DNA of 64,000 nt from Parietaria judaica (GCA_954871525.1 OX940869.1:28171690-28235689), one strand, 5' to 3'. Shown: positions 51,491 to 64,000, counted from the stretch's first letter. Notes: a model not told the origin generated them from the sequence alone. A program made the numbers and translations.

Positions 51491-53987
51491 TATAAATTAA
51501 GAAAAATATTAATCAACAATTTATTGCTACATTTATCGATTGAGTTAAAGATGCCCGTTATTAGTCCTTAATTACTACAGTTTGGATAATTGTGGTTTTT
51601 ATTTATTTTATATATGATAATTTAATAATAGCAGGACTAATTAGAGGCTTACACTCAGAAAAAAATATTAATTAACAATTTATTGCGATATTTATCGACT
51701 GAGCTAAAGATGCCATCAACTTTGTGCGTTACAATTCTTTATAGCTTGAGCTGGCTCTTTAAGCCAAGTTAATTTTAACAATTTAGAAAGGGAAATAAAC
51801 TATATTTTTACAGTTGCCATAGATTCATGTAATCAATTTATATTTATTTATATATATTTTGAAATAATACATCTATGAATTTATATTTGTTCAAGCACAT
51901 TAACTCAGACGATTTTAGCTGTAAATTTATTCATTATATTTGTTTTAAGTTAGAAATACCTGTTTTATTTATTTTCATTCTTTTCAGAAAAGATACTCCA
52001 TCAAATCAGCAAGTGCCTATATATTAGGGAATTATCTAAGCATGTAAAACGAACGATATATATTTAGAAGTCTATTAGAAAGCTTTTTTGGGGTTTAAGT
52101 AGTAAAATAATAATGTCTGGTATCAAATTAATAAAATATAAATTCTCAAAAATAATAGATAACTATTCTGAACATGAAAAGTGAGAGTTATATATTTATA
52201 ATCAATAAGAATTATTACAATGAAATAAATGCGCCATTTTTATATATTTTTTTTACTAAGTTATAGGTACTTTAATAGCAAATTATTAATAAAATACTAA
52301 TATATTTAGAAATTGATAAAATGTAAGAAATTAAAAAATATATATGAAAAAATCAATTATACTGATCAAGAAAATAACATATCAAAATTCGTTACTAGAA
52401 ATTATACTTTTACTATCGATGAGAATTATCACCATAATTTATTATGACTAGAATCCTCAATAATCAAAACGGTCTCATGATAATATTTCGCTCAAGATCC
52501 CTAAAAGAGTTGGGCCGCCTTGCCAAGAAAGAACGATAAATCCTTAATACCTAAAGTTCGGTATTCACTTTTAGTCGAACTAATTATTTTTAATGAATAC
52601 TTTATGTTTTGAGTTTGTAGCTTTTTAATACTTTACGCTAAAATTTGTATTTGTAACCTCTAACTTAAATTTATTGGTAAAAGTTAATTTTTTTTAAATA
52701 GAAGTTTAATACTTAATGTTACAATTTAGTTAATATTTTTTTAGATATGTCTCTTAATTTAGTGATTTTGTCCACTTAAAATAAACTATATACACAACTT
52801 GTAGAGTATAACAACTTTATTGCCACGAGACGATAAGTTATATATTTATATGTACCGTTCGGTTCATATATAATATTACTATTAAATAGATATCTCAACG
52901 ATTAGGGGTGAACAAACGAGTATTTGGTGCGGTATGACAAATAATAATCGAATATAGTATTTTGGTATTTTAATATTTAATACATAATGTTAATAAATTT
53001 TAGCATTAAATTTTGGTAGTAGATACTAAAAAGCAACAAAAACACAACATTGGTTATTTTACCACCAAATTGTAGTATCAAATCAACAATAAAATTGTAA
53101 TAAACTCAAACCATAAACTATGATCGCCATAAATGACACATTTTTTTAAGTTGACTCGTATGAGGATAAGATGGCCCATACAAACTTTACTCATATAGTT
53201 ACACATATATTGTATATATATTATTATGTCTGTGTGTAGTTTTTAGTTGAAGTAGTTGGGTCCAAATTAACGAATAACGGTCACTATGAGACGTTTTGAC
53301 TTTATCTCCGGAAGAAACTCCTGAAATCTTTCACCCACTTTGACTTGTGGACAAACCGACCAAATTCTTTACATAATTTTTTGCAATATAACAGTTTTCA
53401 ATTTCCTGGATCTTTTGATATAACTGATTTCATTTGTATTATTAAATGTATGAACTCTTTAAATTATATATAACAATATTATATATTGTGTTCATTTTTG
53501 TAACGTCATACTCGAAGAAAAAATAATATAAAGTTGATATTATTTAATGATAGACTTTCACGAAGAGGTGAGTATGATGAATGATGACTCATTGAGCATG
53601 GAAGAACACCTCATTTCCGGATGCGGTTTAAATCTGTATTTCCGGGTTCAAGCAGAGGTGATTTCTGTGATATAACAGAGTTTGCTCCACCTCGAATGGA
53701 GCCTTTAGGCAATCCCGTGCACAACACTCTCGATTTGAATATCTAGGTCCGCCTCTTGCCATATACGCCGAGAAAACATGTTTATCAAGCAATTCACTAG
53801 AATAAAGTACATTCTTGGTTTTACTTCACCATGCTACCGTCAGATAAAAAGTGACACCATTTTTCGCTTCTATCAAAATGCAAAAACATAACAAAAATAT
53901 TATTAAAAAAAATCATGGAGTTCTTTACAATTGCAAATTTTAAATTAATTTTCTGGAGATTATTTTATATTTACATTGTAATATAAT
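51491..53987. other. Intergenic AT-rich stretch
   Basis: No coding region or RNA gene supported. The last few hundred bases before 53988 presumably contain the 3' UTR of the minus-strand phosphate translocator gene. Confidence 0.5.
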
Positions 53988-56900
53988 TCATGTAGGCTTG
54001 GTCTTTGGCTTAATCCTTTTGGCTCTCGAGTACAAGAAGACTCCGGCAAGAGCAATTGCGGTTCCTAAAACAAACACATTCAATCGAATAAAACATTAAA
54101 ATGTCTTGGAATATAATAAAATAAAGAAAAAAAAGCTATTATTTACTATATAGCTCCGACAAAGTTCACTAATTTTGTAAGATGACTATATCGCACATTT
54201 GTCCTTACGTAAGTCGTCCATTGTTTTAGCAGAAATCGTATTATTTACATATTACTTATGTTGGGCAAAGTACATATGCACAAAACCCGGGCCCGGATTG
54301 ACCCACGAGGAGGCATTGCCCTGGCCGTGGACTGATTTGGGCACGCAAAACCCGCCTACCTTGAATCTGGGATAGGTAAACCGTCCTAATTTTTTAAAAT
54401 TATTTTATGACGGTTTAAAAATTAATTTATTTCATTCTTAAAGTAAATATGGATCCCGCGCCCTTTCCCTATTTGGTGGACATACGTTGACCATGAACAC
54501 ATAGGCAAGACCAGTAATGGGCGTGAATAATCTATGCCCTCCGGTGCTCACCCGTCCGGCCAAGACTAACAAGCATATGTATACATAATTACCGAGGGCA
54601 TTGATGGGCAAAACAGGGGTTTGGAAGAAGATGACTGAGGAGACGATGACCACCACACGCTTTACGCAATTTCCGACTGCGTGAGTCACAGGTGAAACCA
54701 TTTGCAGTATCATATAAGAAACCTGTCACATTCATCAAACCATTATTTGAAGATTATCAAAGCATATACTATGAAACAAAGATGTTCTCTTTTGTCATTC
54801 TTCTTTCTTTGTTTTTCTCATAAGTTTGAGCTAGTGCAGGAAATATGTAGTCCCCGAATACGGAATCCATATTAAAAAAAAGAAAGAAAGAGAAATCTGA
54901 ATTTATTATTTTACTGATATCTGATGATTGTTATTTAATTTGGACTTTCCAATCTGAATCTGATGGTCCGAGTTAATTTACTTTAAGAAGGGGAAAACCG
55001 GTACCATATTTTTTTTCCCACAATAAAATAAACTAGAACCGGAAATCCAGTTCCTCCCATAAAGAGAAGAACAAGGTGGTTAAAGCTTTGAAAAAACGAG
55101 GGCGGTGCTAATTATTTACGTGTCGTAAGTGTTGTGTGCATTTTGAGACATATAAAAATTGGGCCCCATTGGCAAAAGTCAAAGCCCACCGACAAAGTCG
55201 AAGACTAAAGGCCCAAGACCCAAAGCATTTGGCGAGGCCTGGAGCCAAAAAGACGAAGAAAACAAAGCCCTTGATCGAAAAAGGCACTTCCTGACGAGGT
55301 CTCTTGACGAGGCTCCCGACGAGGTCCACGATGAGGTCCCCCGAGGGCCTCCCGACGAGATCCCCCGACAAGCCTCCCGACGAGGTCCCCCGACGAGCCT
55401 CCTCGCCGTGACGAGCTACCTCACCATGGCATGACGAAGGGATAACTCACAATAATTCCACACGGCGAGGAGATCCGAGCTTACGACGATCCTCGGGAAG
55501 TCCTCTAGATTCGCTCGGACTCAACATACAAGCTCCCAGACACCCGGAAGGCACTATAGGCGAGCTACGGAGCATCAACGAGGCCCTCGCCATGAGGAGG
55601 AGCCGCGGCAAGTCCCCCTTGGCAAGGTCAAATTCGTGGCCTCCTTTATGCAATTAATGGGAATTGATTTCCCCTTCTCCTCCTCATTTGAAGACATTCT
55701 CTCCCAGCTTTAAGAAGGGGAAAAACCGGTACCATATTTTTTTTCCCACAGTAAAATAAACTAGAACCGGAATTACAGTTCCTCCCATAAAGAAAAGAAC
55801 AAGGTGGTTAAAGCTTTGAAAAAATGAGGGCGGTGCTAATGATTTACGTGTCGTAAGTATGGATAAATTAATAAAGCATGCATTTAATAAAAATAAACTA
55901 TATAACAAAGAATTAATATTCGATTAATGAAGCCTAATTACCTGCTGATAGGAATGGAAACACAAGCCAGCCAAAAGTAGTCTCAAAGCAAGCTGTTTAA
56001 CATTCAATCCTTGGTTTGCCTAATAAATATATATAAATAAATAATTTTAGAATATGGTCTCTAATTAATCTCTGTAATTGTTCAAGTGTGACACTCACAG
56101 CAGATTGCAAGTATGAAGGGCTAAACTTGATTCCTTCTAGAAGAATGGCTGATGGAACCAACAAGATGAAGGAGATTATTGTGATCACTGAGAAGAGGTT
56201 GATGTTATCCAATGATTCCTAGTCAAACAAATATATACCCAATTTATAATGAAATCACTATATTTTTTTATTTTTTTTTGAAAGAAGTCATAATTAGGAC
56301 ATGGTTTTGCTAATCACCTCCTTGTTAACCATGACCTTCTTGCTAAACACGTTTCGGGATTGGTTCGTCAGATTCGACGCCATTGCGCTGCCGAATCCAA
56401 TCCTGTTTTTAAGAAAGATTGAGAATGTCTTTGTTTCTAAAACGGGTGCTGTAATTATCAAAACATAGGGATATTTACCGTCATAAAATGCAATAATATT
56501 AGGTATATTTGCTGCCAATAAACCAAAGTTATATGATTTATCTTTTATTTTATGTAATTACCAATTGAAAGAAGTCTCTGTGAAAGATGCTAATGCCACT
56601 CCACCAACAATTGGTACAAGGGAAGAAACTACCCAAATGCTTGGTATCTGCTTTTGCACAATTTTAGAGAGAGAAAAAAAAAAAAAAAGATAAATTAGAA
56701 TTAAGTGACTTAAGGAATGTGATCCACAACCCGAAACCGGTACTCGAAACTGAAATTAAACTTTGTGAATGGATAATGACTATCTCTTTCATATATGGTC
56801 TCTTAAATAGACCAAAAGTTACAACCTAATTAATGGGTCGGAATAAGCCTGACCTAGTTAAAACTTAAAATGTAAAAACTAAACTTTAGACTTAATAAAA

Positions 56901-59900
56901 ATGTAATAACATAATTAAACGACTCTAACTATTCCTAAATGTAAGGTATGTAATGTCTCATATTTTTATATATCATTTGTATTTTTCTTTCATTTCCTAA
57001 GCCTAAGTATATTTATAGGCAATTATCTCATTAATGCAGTAAAGGTATTTTTCTCAATAATTTTATAAGGTAACTTGATGAGACATCTTAATCACAAAAT
57101 ATGGATTGTCTCATAAGAATTTTGTAGATTGTGATATGAAATTAACTGTTGAAATTCACTAGAAAAGCAACCGAAAAATGGCATTCAGATCGGTAAAGGA
57201 CGGTACCTCGGAGAGGAACATGGCCGAGAGGGCAACGGTGAAGAAAGGCTCCATGGATTTGATGGTGTGAGTGAAGGAAACAGAGACTTTTCCGAGGCTA
57301 ATGTTGGTCAACAAGTTGCCCAATGTGTGCGCCAAGGCCAGTGGCAATATCGCTGCAAACTGAACACTTCATTTTAGACGACTCATTTGCCGATGTAGAC
57401 TTCTTTGATTTCTTCACAATAGTATCATAATCTAGTATATTGATCTAGTTAGAAAGTTTTTTTTTTTAATGTGTAGGGAGCAAATTGCACCAACATGCAC
57501 CAAAGATCCAATTATACTAGTCACCGAAGTTATGAGAGAAAATCGGGAAATCCGATGACATAAATAGACGTGTAAAACTAAATGACGGTTTTGCGATAGT
57601 TAAGGAAATATTACCTGTGAGGAAGTGAGTTTAGGCCTCTTGTAGAGGTTAAAAGTCCACATGAAGAAGATGATGGCAGTGCCACAGCCAAGTTGAAAAG
57701 CTGTAACAGTCGCTGGAAATGGATAGACTTTCAGAACCTATGAATATATAATTAGAGCTTCAATCCTAAATCATCTCTTTCAATTCAGTATCCCAAATTT
57801 CCAACTCTATATCACAAAAGCTAATTGCTTTTCGGGTTCTATCTTAAACTAATTCGATTAAACATTCAAAAGAAGCTCATTGTTTCGGATAGCCAAGGGG
57901 TGAAACCAGGACCAAGAACCGAGATTTTAGCCTTTTTTTTGGCACGGTCCCAGTTAAACCAGGCCCTCCAAAAATGTGTTCGTTTCCGGATTGGTACAAA
58001 CTTGTATTTATAGAAACGGGAACGAATTACGAGCCCTTTTTTAAATTTTATAAATAAGGATACGATCGAAACCCAATCGGGAACCGAGGTCGAAAATATA
58101 TTGCTCCATCCCGTTAGCTCACTTTATAACTGATATGCCGTTTGATGCCAGATGGCATCATGACGTGTAATGCCATATTGTATTTATGGCGGCCATTTAA
58201 CGGTATATAATATCGCATTGCTAAAAAATTGCATGTGGTAGTGCCATCAAATCTTGAATATAAGTATATATTCCAGTCCGCAAACACAATAAAATTAGGT
58301 TTTTTCGCCGAAAATATACATATTTTAAATCATTACTTTAGAAATGATTTTATTCATGCACAAAGCAAAAAGAAAGCCAGCACGAGTGAAAGGGTAAACG
58401 TTTTAACCGGATGGACAGTACTTGGTTTTAGTCTTTTTTTTTTTTTTAGTTTTAAGGAGTTTTTTTTTTTATATTTCTTGTCATCTACGATTTGAACTAT
58501 TTTTGTGTGTATTTTTTTATTATTAATTTTTATAATTAGTGTAAAAAAGCTAGAGGTCTAACAAAACTCCAAAAATGTCGATGTAAAACATCCTTAGTAG
58601 ATTCCGATTAAAAAAATGGCTTAAAACGGATCCGATTCCTAGAATTTATAGGTTAAAACCTCGGACCCGAATTATAGTTAACTCAAACCTTAATTTTAAA
58701 AGAGAAATCATAGCTAATAGCCACATTATTACTACGTTTAGATTGCATTTTATCAAACCTATGATTCTAATTTAAAAAATAGCCAATTAGAATGATGTGG
58801 CATTGAAAATCAATTTCTCCATACCAAAATTGCCCCTTAACCTACTAAAATTCGTTTTTCATTTTTAAATTAATTTAACTTTTAATTTATTATTAAATAT
58901 GCATGATTTTAGGGATAAATTTATACCAAATTTAAAAATTATACCCAAAAAAAGTCGATTCTCTCTCGTTCTACGAAACACCCCTCTCTCTCTCTCTTCT
59001 CCTTCGTCTTTACTGACCATCTAATTGCAGAAAATCCTTGAGCTAAGCTATATGTCCATAATCAGCTGAACTCCGATGAATCTGTGTACCAACATCACTT
59101 CCTCTCTTCATCTCCTGCCTCCTATGCATGCCTCACTATCCTCCAGGTTGCTCCTCTCTTCACCATTTCTTCTTCCTCAATCCCTCTTTATTTTCTTAAA
59201 TGGTTTTCTTGCTCTGCTTCCAGGACAAGCGTGACAGAGAGCATCGCCATTGAAGGTCGGAATCTGAACTTCTCCGTGTCGACCAGGCAAGGAGGTCGAG
59301 GTCGGCACGTTCCTTACGTCGGTGCCTGGTGACCCATCCTTCGTCTTTTTCAAAGCGTTGTCCAAAGACACTCCGGATCTACGCGTAGGTAATTCTTACC
59401 TTTTGTTTTTGTTTGTTGAGATAGATCAGTATTGAACCAATGATAATTTCTCCTCTCTCTCCCTCTGCACCGTGCTAGGGTTAGGGTTTGAGGGGTTGTC
59501 TGGGTGCAGTTTTTTGGAGCGGCGGTCGGGTGAGGGCTTGGATCGGGAATTGGAGGGCGAGGGAAGCGCTTCTTTGTCGCCGGCGACGGTGTTGTGGGCA
59601 AGGGCGAATTTTTTCTCTTGTTTTCTCGTGTAACTTATGTTTATCGTGTTTATTCGAATTGTACATGTATGTTAATTCGACCTGTATATGTAACTTTATT
59701 TGTTTATTCGTGTAAATTGTATGTTAAATTCGACTTGTAAATGTATGTTAATTGATTTATTCGTGTAAATGTATGTTAAATCGAATTGTTACTTTGATTA
59801 ATGTTTTTTAATTAAAATTGTTTTAAATTATTAATATGGTTAATTCAAATTAATGTTTGTTAAGAAATTTGAATTTTTACTTTAAAAACAGAAAAAAGTT

Positions 59901-60933
59901 TTTTATATCTAAATTTGAAATTTGATTTTTTTTTAATTTGGAATTTAAATATTTGTTTCCTAATTTATTATTTTATTAATTTTTTTTAAAATATAATAAA
60001 TTCGTAATAATTATTAATTATTAAAATAAATTTTAAATAAATTTGTTAATTCGAATTTAATATTAGTTATTATTAATAATAAGGGTAGATAAGTCATTTT
60101 ATATCAGTTAATGTGGTTTATTGGTTATGTCACAAAATTAATCAAACAATGGCTAATTTAACAATTTCAAAACATTAAGATGGCTAATTAGCTTAAGCTC
60201 CCATTTTAAAATATATTTATCTTTGATTTTTTTTTTCTCCTATTCAAATTAATCCACTCTTCACTCTTTCTTCATATGGCTTTTTCTACTTATTAGTTTT
60301 AGAATTTTGGATTTTCTTTAATTGACAATTTCGTACAAAAAAGGGTTTTAAAAAAAGGATCTAGAAAGCGGTGTATTAAATTTTTTAAACCGGATCCATT
60401 TATTTTCCGAAACCCGGAACTTAGTCCATGTTTGGAAGAAAAAGTAAATTGGGTTTTGGATCGCTTTCACCCATAAATAAACCGACACCAGGCACTGGGC
60501 ACAGGGCCTGGTTGTTGAAAATCCAATAAACCGAGACCGGAGAAAAATATGTAAAGAAATGATAAATATATGGTCTCACCTGTTTGTTGCAGATGTTGTA
60601 GTAGATATTCAAAAGATACCAAATCCCAAACATGGAAACAAGCTGCAAAGTTCGACTCATCTTCGCCTGTTTCGCATCTTCACTGGCACTCTCCGGAACC
60701 AATGCGGCTCTCGCCACCAAAGCTTCGCCTCTCCGGCTCGCAAGCGAGAGCGAGAGAGGCTGAGAGAGTCTTGCTTCGCAGCACAACAAAGAAGGGAACG
60801 CCACGTCATTGAGGCTTCTCCGGTGAGCTCTGCCGAGAAAATGCACCGACGGAGAGCGTGAAAGCTGTGAGGTCTCGGCTCGCAGCGGAGGTTTGGGAAG
60901 CGAAGTTGAAGGAGACAGAGCAAGAATCTGCAT
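53988..60933 (-). CDS. PPT1: Plastid phosphoenolpyruvate/phosphate translocator
   Basis: Inner-envelope antiporter importing phosphoenolpyruvate into plastids in exchange for phosphate, feeding the shikimate pathway. Minus-strand exons in order: 60933-60580, 57737-57615, 57359-57207, 56647-56562, 56402-56318, 56218-56099, 56019-55942, 54722-54593, 54064-53988. Phases agree and give 401 aa, close to the ~400 of the family. The start at 60933 ([10 protein letters not shown]) is chosen because it opens a Ser/Arg-rich, acid-poor transit peptide. An in-frame ATG at 61050 would add 39 residues but lies only just downstream of a TATA-like ATATAATATT. Signatures: [74 protein letters not shown], and a C-terminal [10 protein letters not shown]. 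Several hydrophobic helices span the protein. Introns 1 and 7 carry transposon insertions. Confidence 0.94.
54981..55858. repeat. 150-bp direct repeats flanking a 577-bp insert in PPT1 intron
   Basis: 54981-55130 and 55708-55858 are nearly identical (both contain GGTACCATATTTTTTTTCCC and CGAGGGCGGTGCTAAT or its variant). Between them lies GC-rich sequence with many CCCGACGAGGTCC-like units (about 55290-55400). It may be a tandem duplication with filler DNA or an LTR-like insert with an atypically long target duplication. The open frames inside are by-products of the repeats. Confidence 0.8.
57738..58701. other. PPT1 intron 1, left part, with CCGG-type repeat debris
   Basis: Contains words such as GAACCGAGATTTTAG, ACCAGGACCAAGAACCG and CCCAATCGGGAACCGAG (57890-58100), resembling patches near 1.4 kb, 34.3 kb and 63.9 kb. 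Long T runs are near 58432-58470. No coding region. Confidence 0.45.
58702..60202. mobile_element. Pack-MULE-like element in PPT1 intron 1
   Basis: 1501 bp flanked by a perfect 9-bp duplication attttaaaa (58693-58701 and 60203-60211). The ends carry inverted TAGCTAATAGCC / GGCTAATTAGC words related to the AGCCAAATAGCC MITE family. The central part (about 58970-59640) is much less AT-rich and looks genic: a CT-rich leader-like start, exon-like blocks, and GT/AG-like junctions (GCGTAGGTAATT at 59391). Its open frames (59084-59332 plus, 59177-59371 minus) are short and unidentified. The combination of MULE-type ends with gene-like filler and no transposase is the Pack-MULE pattern. Confidence 0.7.
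60203..60579. other. PPT1 intron 1, right part
   Basis: AT-rich, with a small CCGGATCC patch near 60393. It ends at the intron donor next to the first coding exon (donor GTGAGA on the minus strand at 60579). Confidence 0.6.
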
Positions 60934-61050
60934 CTTTTGGTTTTTTGGGGTTTTGGAAAAGGAAAAGCAAGTTGTGGTGCTTAACGTTGCATGAAGAAAC
61001 AGGTTCTTAAAACGACGACGTTTCGGTGTTTTGCATGAATTGTGAGCCAC

Positions 61051-63069
61051 ATTATTCTAAATATTATATGGTGTTGATGTATCTAGACTTTTATAATATT
61101 TTTTCTTTTAATCTTTGTTTGAATTAGAAGAATAATTGGGTTAAATAGTCAGGGTCATGCTTGAGATTTTTGAGCCCGAGGCAAGAGTTGTTTTGGAGCC
61201 CCGACCGAAAAATATAAAATTAAATTTCGATGCAAATATATAAGATATTTTGTAAAACAAATAATCAACAAGTCCAATGTTTTTAGAGTCAAAAGTACTA
61301 AGCAAATCTGTATAGTCGAATTTCTTGATCATATATAGTTCGATAGACAATAAATCTAAACTACTTAATTTGTTTTGGGACATGGTTTATCGAAGATGAA
61401 CTTGATCTATGGGCAAAGTTATTATGAGGCCCTTAAATTGAGTTTTTTCAAGCCTCTAAATTTGAAATTAATTTTTTTTTTACTATAGACACGGGCTTAC
61501 TCCGTTTCCCATCAGGCACGGTCCTGCAGTTAGTACATTAAATACATTCAGTCACCCTCAGATTATTATTATTATTTTATTTTTTTATGGATAATTTTGA
61601 ACGTTTGAGTATTTTACACATGGGAATCCTCTGACTTCCTATAAAAAAATACATGTCGTTTGTTAATGAATTGTATAGTGGACATCTACCAGAGATTAAT
61701 AGTGTGCTTCTTATATTGTCGTAATCATATATAGCTGTCATGATTTGTTTGTTAGTTACTAAAAGTCATGTGTGAAAGTGAAAGTGAAAGAGGAAAATGA
61801 ATTAAAATCTTATAAATACTAATAGTATTATTATAATATGATCTCTTTCATTCATTTGGTGTACTTGATTTTTAAGTGGTTCTTAGTCCTTATGATTGAA
61901 CACCCGGGTTTTATGGTATTTTATAAATAATAGATCGAAAACATATTTTTGGTATTTCTATAAAGAAAATCGAGTACCTTATTTGAGAGATAAAAATCGC
62001 ATTTACTGCATATTTGGTGTCGGTGTTCAGCTTAGTATCTTAACTACTTTTATCGCTTTGAAGAATATGACTAACATTGAGTAAAAGTATTAATTAATAT
62101 ATACTATAAATTTCAAATAAAATAATCATTAAGAGAGAAAAAAAATGGCGATAAAGAGATTTGAAACTAAAAATCGCTATGAATATATTCTGCAATAAAA
62201 TATCTAATATATATATAATTCATATGCGGTAAATGTAATTTTCACTTCAGTTTATTTTATAATAACCGGATACTGCTTCTAAATGATCATAATTATCCGG
62301 TTTTTCAGTGTATTCGACTTTTATCGTTTAAATTATGTAGTTGGTACATTCGATATCAGTATCGGTATATCCAATATTCAATTAAAAATTCGATTTTGAA
62401 TTTTTTTTGTTTACTCCTACAGTGTGGAAGGTATCCAATTAATTGTTTCTGTATTTGCTAACACAAACATGTAGTTTTCAACGTCTTCAGACTGCCAATT
62501 TATTTTCCACCATATAAATGAAGGACTTATAATATATAATATAAAAAGAAATTTAAATAATTGACCTCATTATATGTGGTCCTATCAATTTTCAGGACCT
62601 CGCAAAGACAATAATACGTACTTCATTGTCCAAAAGCCAAATAAATTGCAGATAAAAATTGTTTCTCAACTCTACAACACAAGATAACGCAGAGCTGTTA
62701 AGTGGGCCCGACAGGCCCGGTCTACAAACCGTAAATCCCGTCAAGCCTGGCTTGGCCCAGCGCATTTAATGTGCGGGGTAGGGCAAGTTTCTAAAGATAC
62801 ATCAAAGGCCCACCTCGGCCCACAATGTCACCGGGCAGACTTTTACGAGCTGAAGGACAACGGTTTTTGAGGCAGTAACACAATGGTTTTTTTTTGTTTT
62901 TTTTTTTTATATCGGAGAAAACCGTTGGCGTCTTCTGATGGACGTACAGTTAATTAGCTAAGGATCTTTAACCCTCAAAGGGATTAACTTAAATATCACG
63001 AATTTCCTACGCAGCGGAGAGAAAAACCCGATTACCGCCTACAAAATTGGAAGTGGAGCTATAATAATA
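61051..63069. other. Intergenic between PPT1 and TRM61
   Basis: The PPT1 promoter presumably lies in the first few hundred bases, with a TATA-like ATATAATATT on the minus strand near 61060. A hAT-like remnant follows at 61150-61526. About 62700-62830 is a GC-richer patch with GGGCCCGACAGGCCCGG of the kind seen in plant DNA-transposon ends. The remainder is AT-rich without genes. Confidence 0.45.
61150..61526. mobile_element. hAT-like remnant
   Basis: Imperfect inverted ends CAGGGTCATGCTTGAG (left) and, inverted from the right, CAGGACCGTGCCTGATGG. Flanking 8-mers agree only in their last four bases, so the insertion is old or the ends are misplaced. No transposase. Confidence 0.45.
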
Positions 63070-63654
63070 TTACGAGCGACATTTGAGTCTTGCGAACGTC
63101 AGATAGCCCGTGTGACCTCTAGCCTCTGCACATGGACGAGCCATCGCGACTGGAGGCCTTTGAGTTTCCGACCCATTACTATCTTCATTCGTCCTTTGTC
63201 GCCTCTTTTTTGGACGAACCCCGACTGAAATACCATCCTCACTCTCAAGACTACCCAGATTAACTTCGCGAACTTCGTATAGACGAAGCAGAATCTCGAA
63301 TGTCTTTATATCTAAAGCATACACAAGAAAAAGATGAGCATATTAGAGAGATCAGCGACAAAGAGAGATAGTAACCGATGATGAGTCTAAATCACGGGAA
63401 AAAGATTACCAGTGAAATTAGATCTGAGGGTTTCGCATGTTCGTTGAACTTGCTCTATGCATGGAGAGAACGAGCACACGACTCCGTCTTCTTTCAGCAT
63501 GCTCGCTGCTGAAGGAATCGCCAACCACGGTTGAGGTAGGTCAAGGAAAACGGAGTCTGCTTTACCGGAGAGTTCAGTAGGAAATCCTTCACCCTGAATG
63601 TCTCTCACTCCGACAGTTACTAAACTGCTTATTCCCGTTTTCTCAAAATCTTCC
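63070..63654 (-). CDS. TRM61: tRNA (adenine-58-N1)-methyltransferase catalytic subunit, 3' exons only
   Basis: TRM61 forms, with TRM6, the nuclear enzyme that makes m1A58 in tRNA, including initiator tRNA-Met. Only the last two coding exons are clear: 63654-63410 (enters as ...EDFEKTGISSLVTVGVRD, then DSVFLDLPQPWLAIPSA and the CSFSPCIEQVQR motif) and 63311-63070, which ends the protein with MARPCAEARGHTGYLTFARL plus three residues. Splice sites and phases agree: the exon opens with one base completing an Arg codon, and the junction makes an Asp codon. A basic insert KKRRQR lies in the last exon. The upstream SAM-binding exons should lie at coordinates above 63654 but are not convincingly present. 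A short block at about 63715-63790 shows only frameshifted similarity. The gene either continues beyond the window or is truncated. Confidence 0.85.
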
Positions 63655-64000
63655 CTAGAGACGTAAAATTATCAAAACCCGATATCAGCCTTCACAGAAT
63701 TGATTAAAAATTTTAAGTCTTAGGAAAGCAAAAACATGTCCAGAGGAGAGCATCAGAGACGGTTCTGCTCCACATCGACGAACTGTAAGATCGGTTAATA
63801 ATTATTACTCCTAGGAAACTCAATGTAAAAATATGCTCCTAAATTCCACTTATGAGCATTGGTGTTTAGCGAAATGATCCCGAAACGTCTTCGTATAATT
63901 TAGAGGCGTTACCGGTGTAAAAACCGGGAATTATTTGCGAAATACCATGAACTAGGAATTTCTGGGTCCAGGTTTCGAGAACCAGGACCAGCTTTCACAA
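63655..64000. other. Upstream of TRM61 exons, possible broken exon then repeat
   Basis: On the minus strand 63721-63790 begins after a good acceptor (ATCTTACAG) and includes TCTGGACATGTTTTTGC, compatible with the SGHVF segment of a methyltransferase fold but in a different frame from its start and without a usable donor. Bases 63920-64000 are rich in CCGGGAA and CCAGG words like other repeat patches here. Confidence 0.35.

Noticed and set aside
54438..56518. Separate small genes on the minus strand
   Set aside because: These frames are exons of the phosphate translocator extended into introns; phases join them into one coding sequence.

Overview
The window is nuclear DNA of a dicot flowering plant. 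It is AT-rich, with intron-containing genes using GT/AG splicing (many short exons, TATA boxes, pyrimidine-rich leaders) separated by long stretches of transposable-element debris. The gene families are plant-specific or plant-typical: a DRM-type DNA methyltransferase pair, a plastid phosphate translocator, a MYB98-type R2R3-MYB and a WW-domain DEAD-box helicase. I cannot name the species.

Layout. 1-17.1 kb is gene-poor: a Mutator-like MITE with perfect 9-bp target duplications (539-1025), a Helitron candidate (2282-5419), and a nearly complete Ty3/gypsy retrotransposon (5997-11414; CRM-like chromovirus) with two in-frame stops. AT-rich sequence and more MITEs follow. 17.16-20.84 kb and 26.43-29.82 kb carry two tandem, same-strand, apparently intact DRM2-like genes (596 and 581 aa), about 9.3 kb apart. 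The DNA between them holds a second Helitron candidate (21806-24463, minus) with its own tandem duplication, a C20 tract and a possible captured gene fragment. 30.2-34.6 kb is a nest of LTR-like, hAT-like and MULE-like remnants. 35.28-40.44 kb is an eight-coding-exon DEAD-box RNA helicase (WW, helicase core, RGG and RS tail). 40.4-48.1 kb has no gene but contains two opposite solo LTRs of one family, a fold-back element and a SINE. 48.24-50.90 kb is an R2R3-MYB. 53.99-60.93 kb (minus) is a plastid phosphoenolpyruvate/phosphate translocator whose first intron holds a 1.5-kb Pack-MULE-like element. At the right edge (63.07-63.65 kb, minus) are the last two exons of a tRNA m1A58 methyltransferase catalytic subunit (TRM61).

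The genes are functionally unrelated and are not an operon or metabolic cluster. The strongest biological point is the recent-looking DRM2 duplication. Both copies keep rearranged motif order and the catalytic Cys. They differ in a coding repeat, intron length, a possible start-overlapping uORF, a two-residue loss in the linker before the catalytic domain, and a triplicated 3' end in the second copy.

All exon boundaries were assigned by eye from GT/AG signals, phase and protein-family continuity. TE classes rest on termini and target-site duplications that can be read directly. Nothing was searched against a database.
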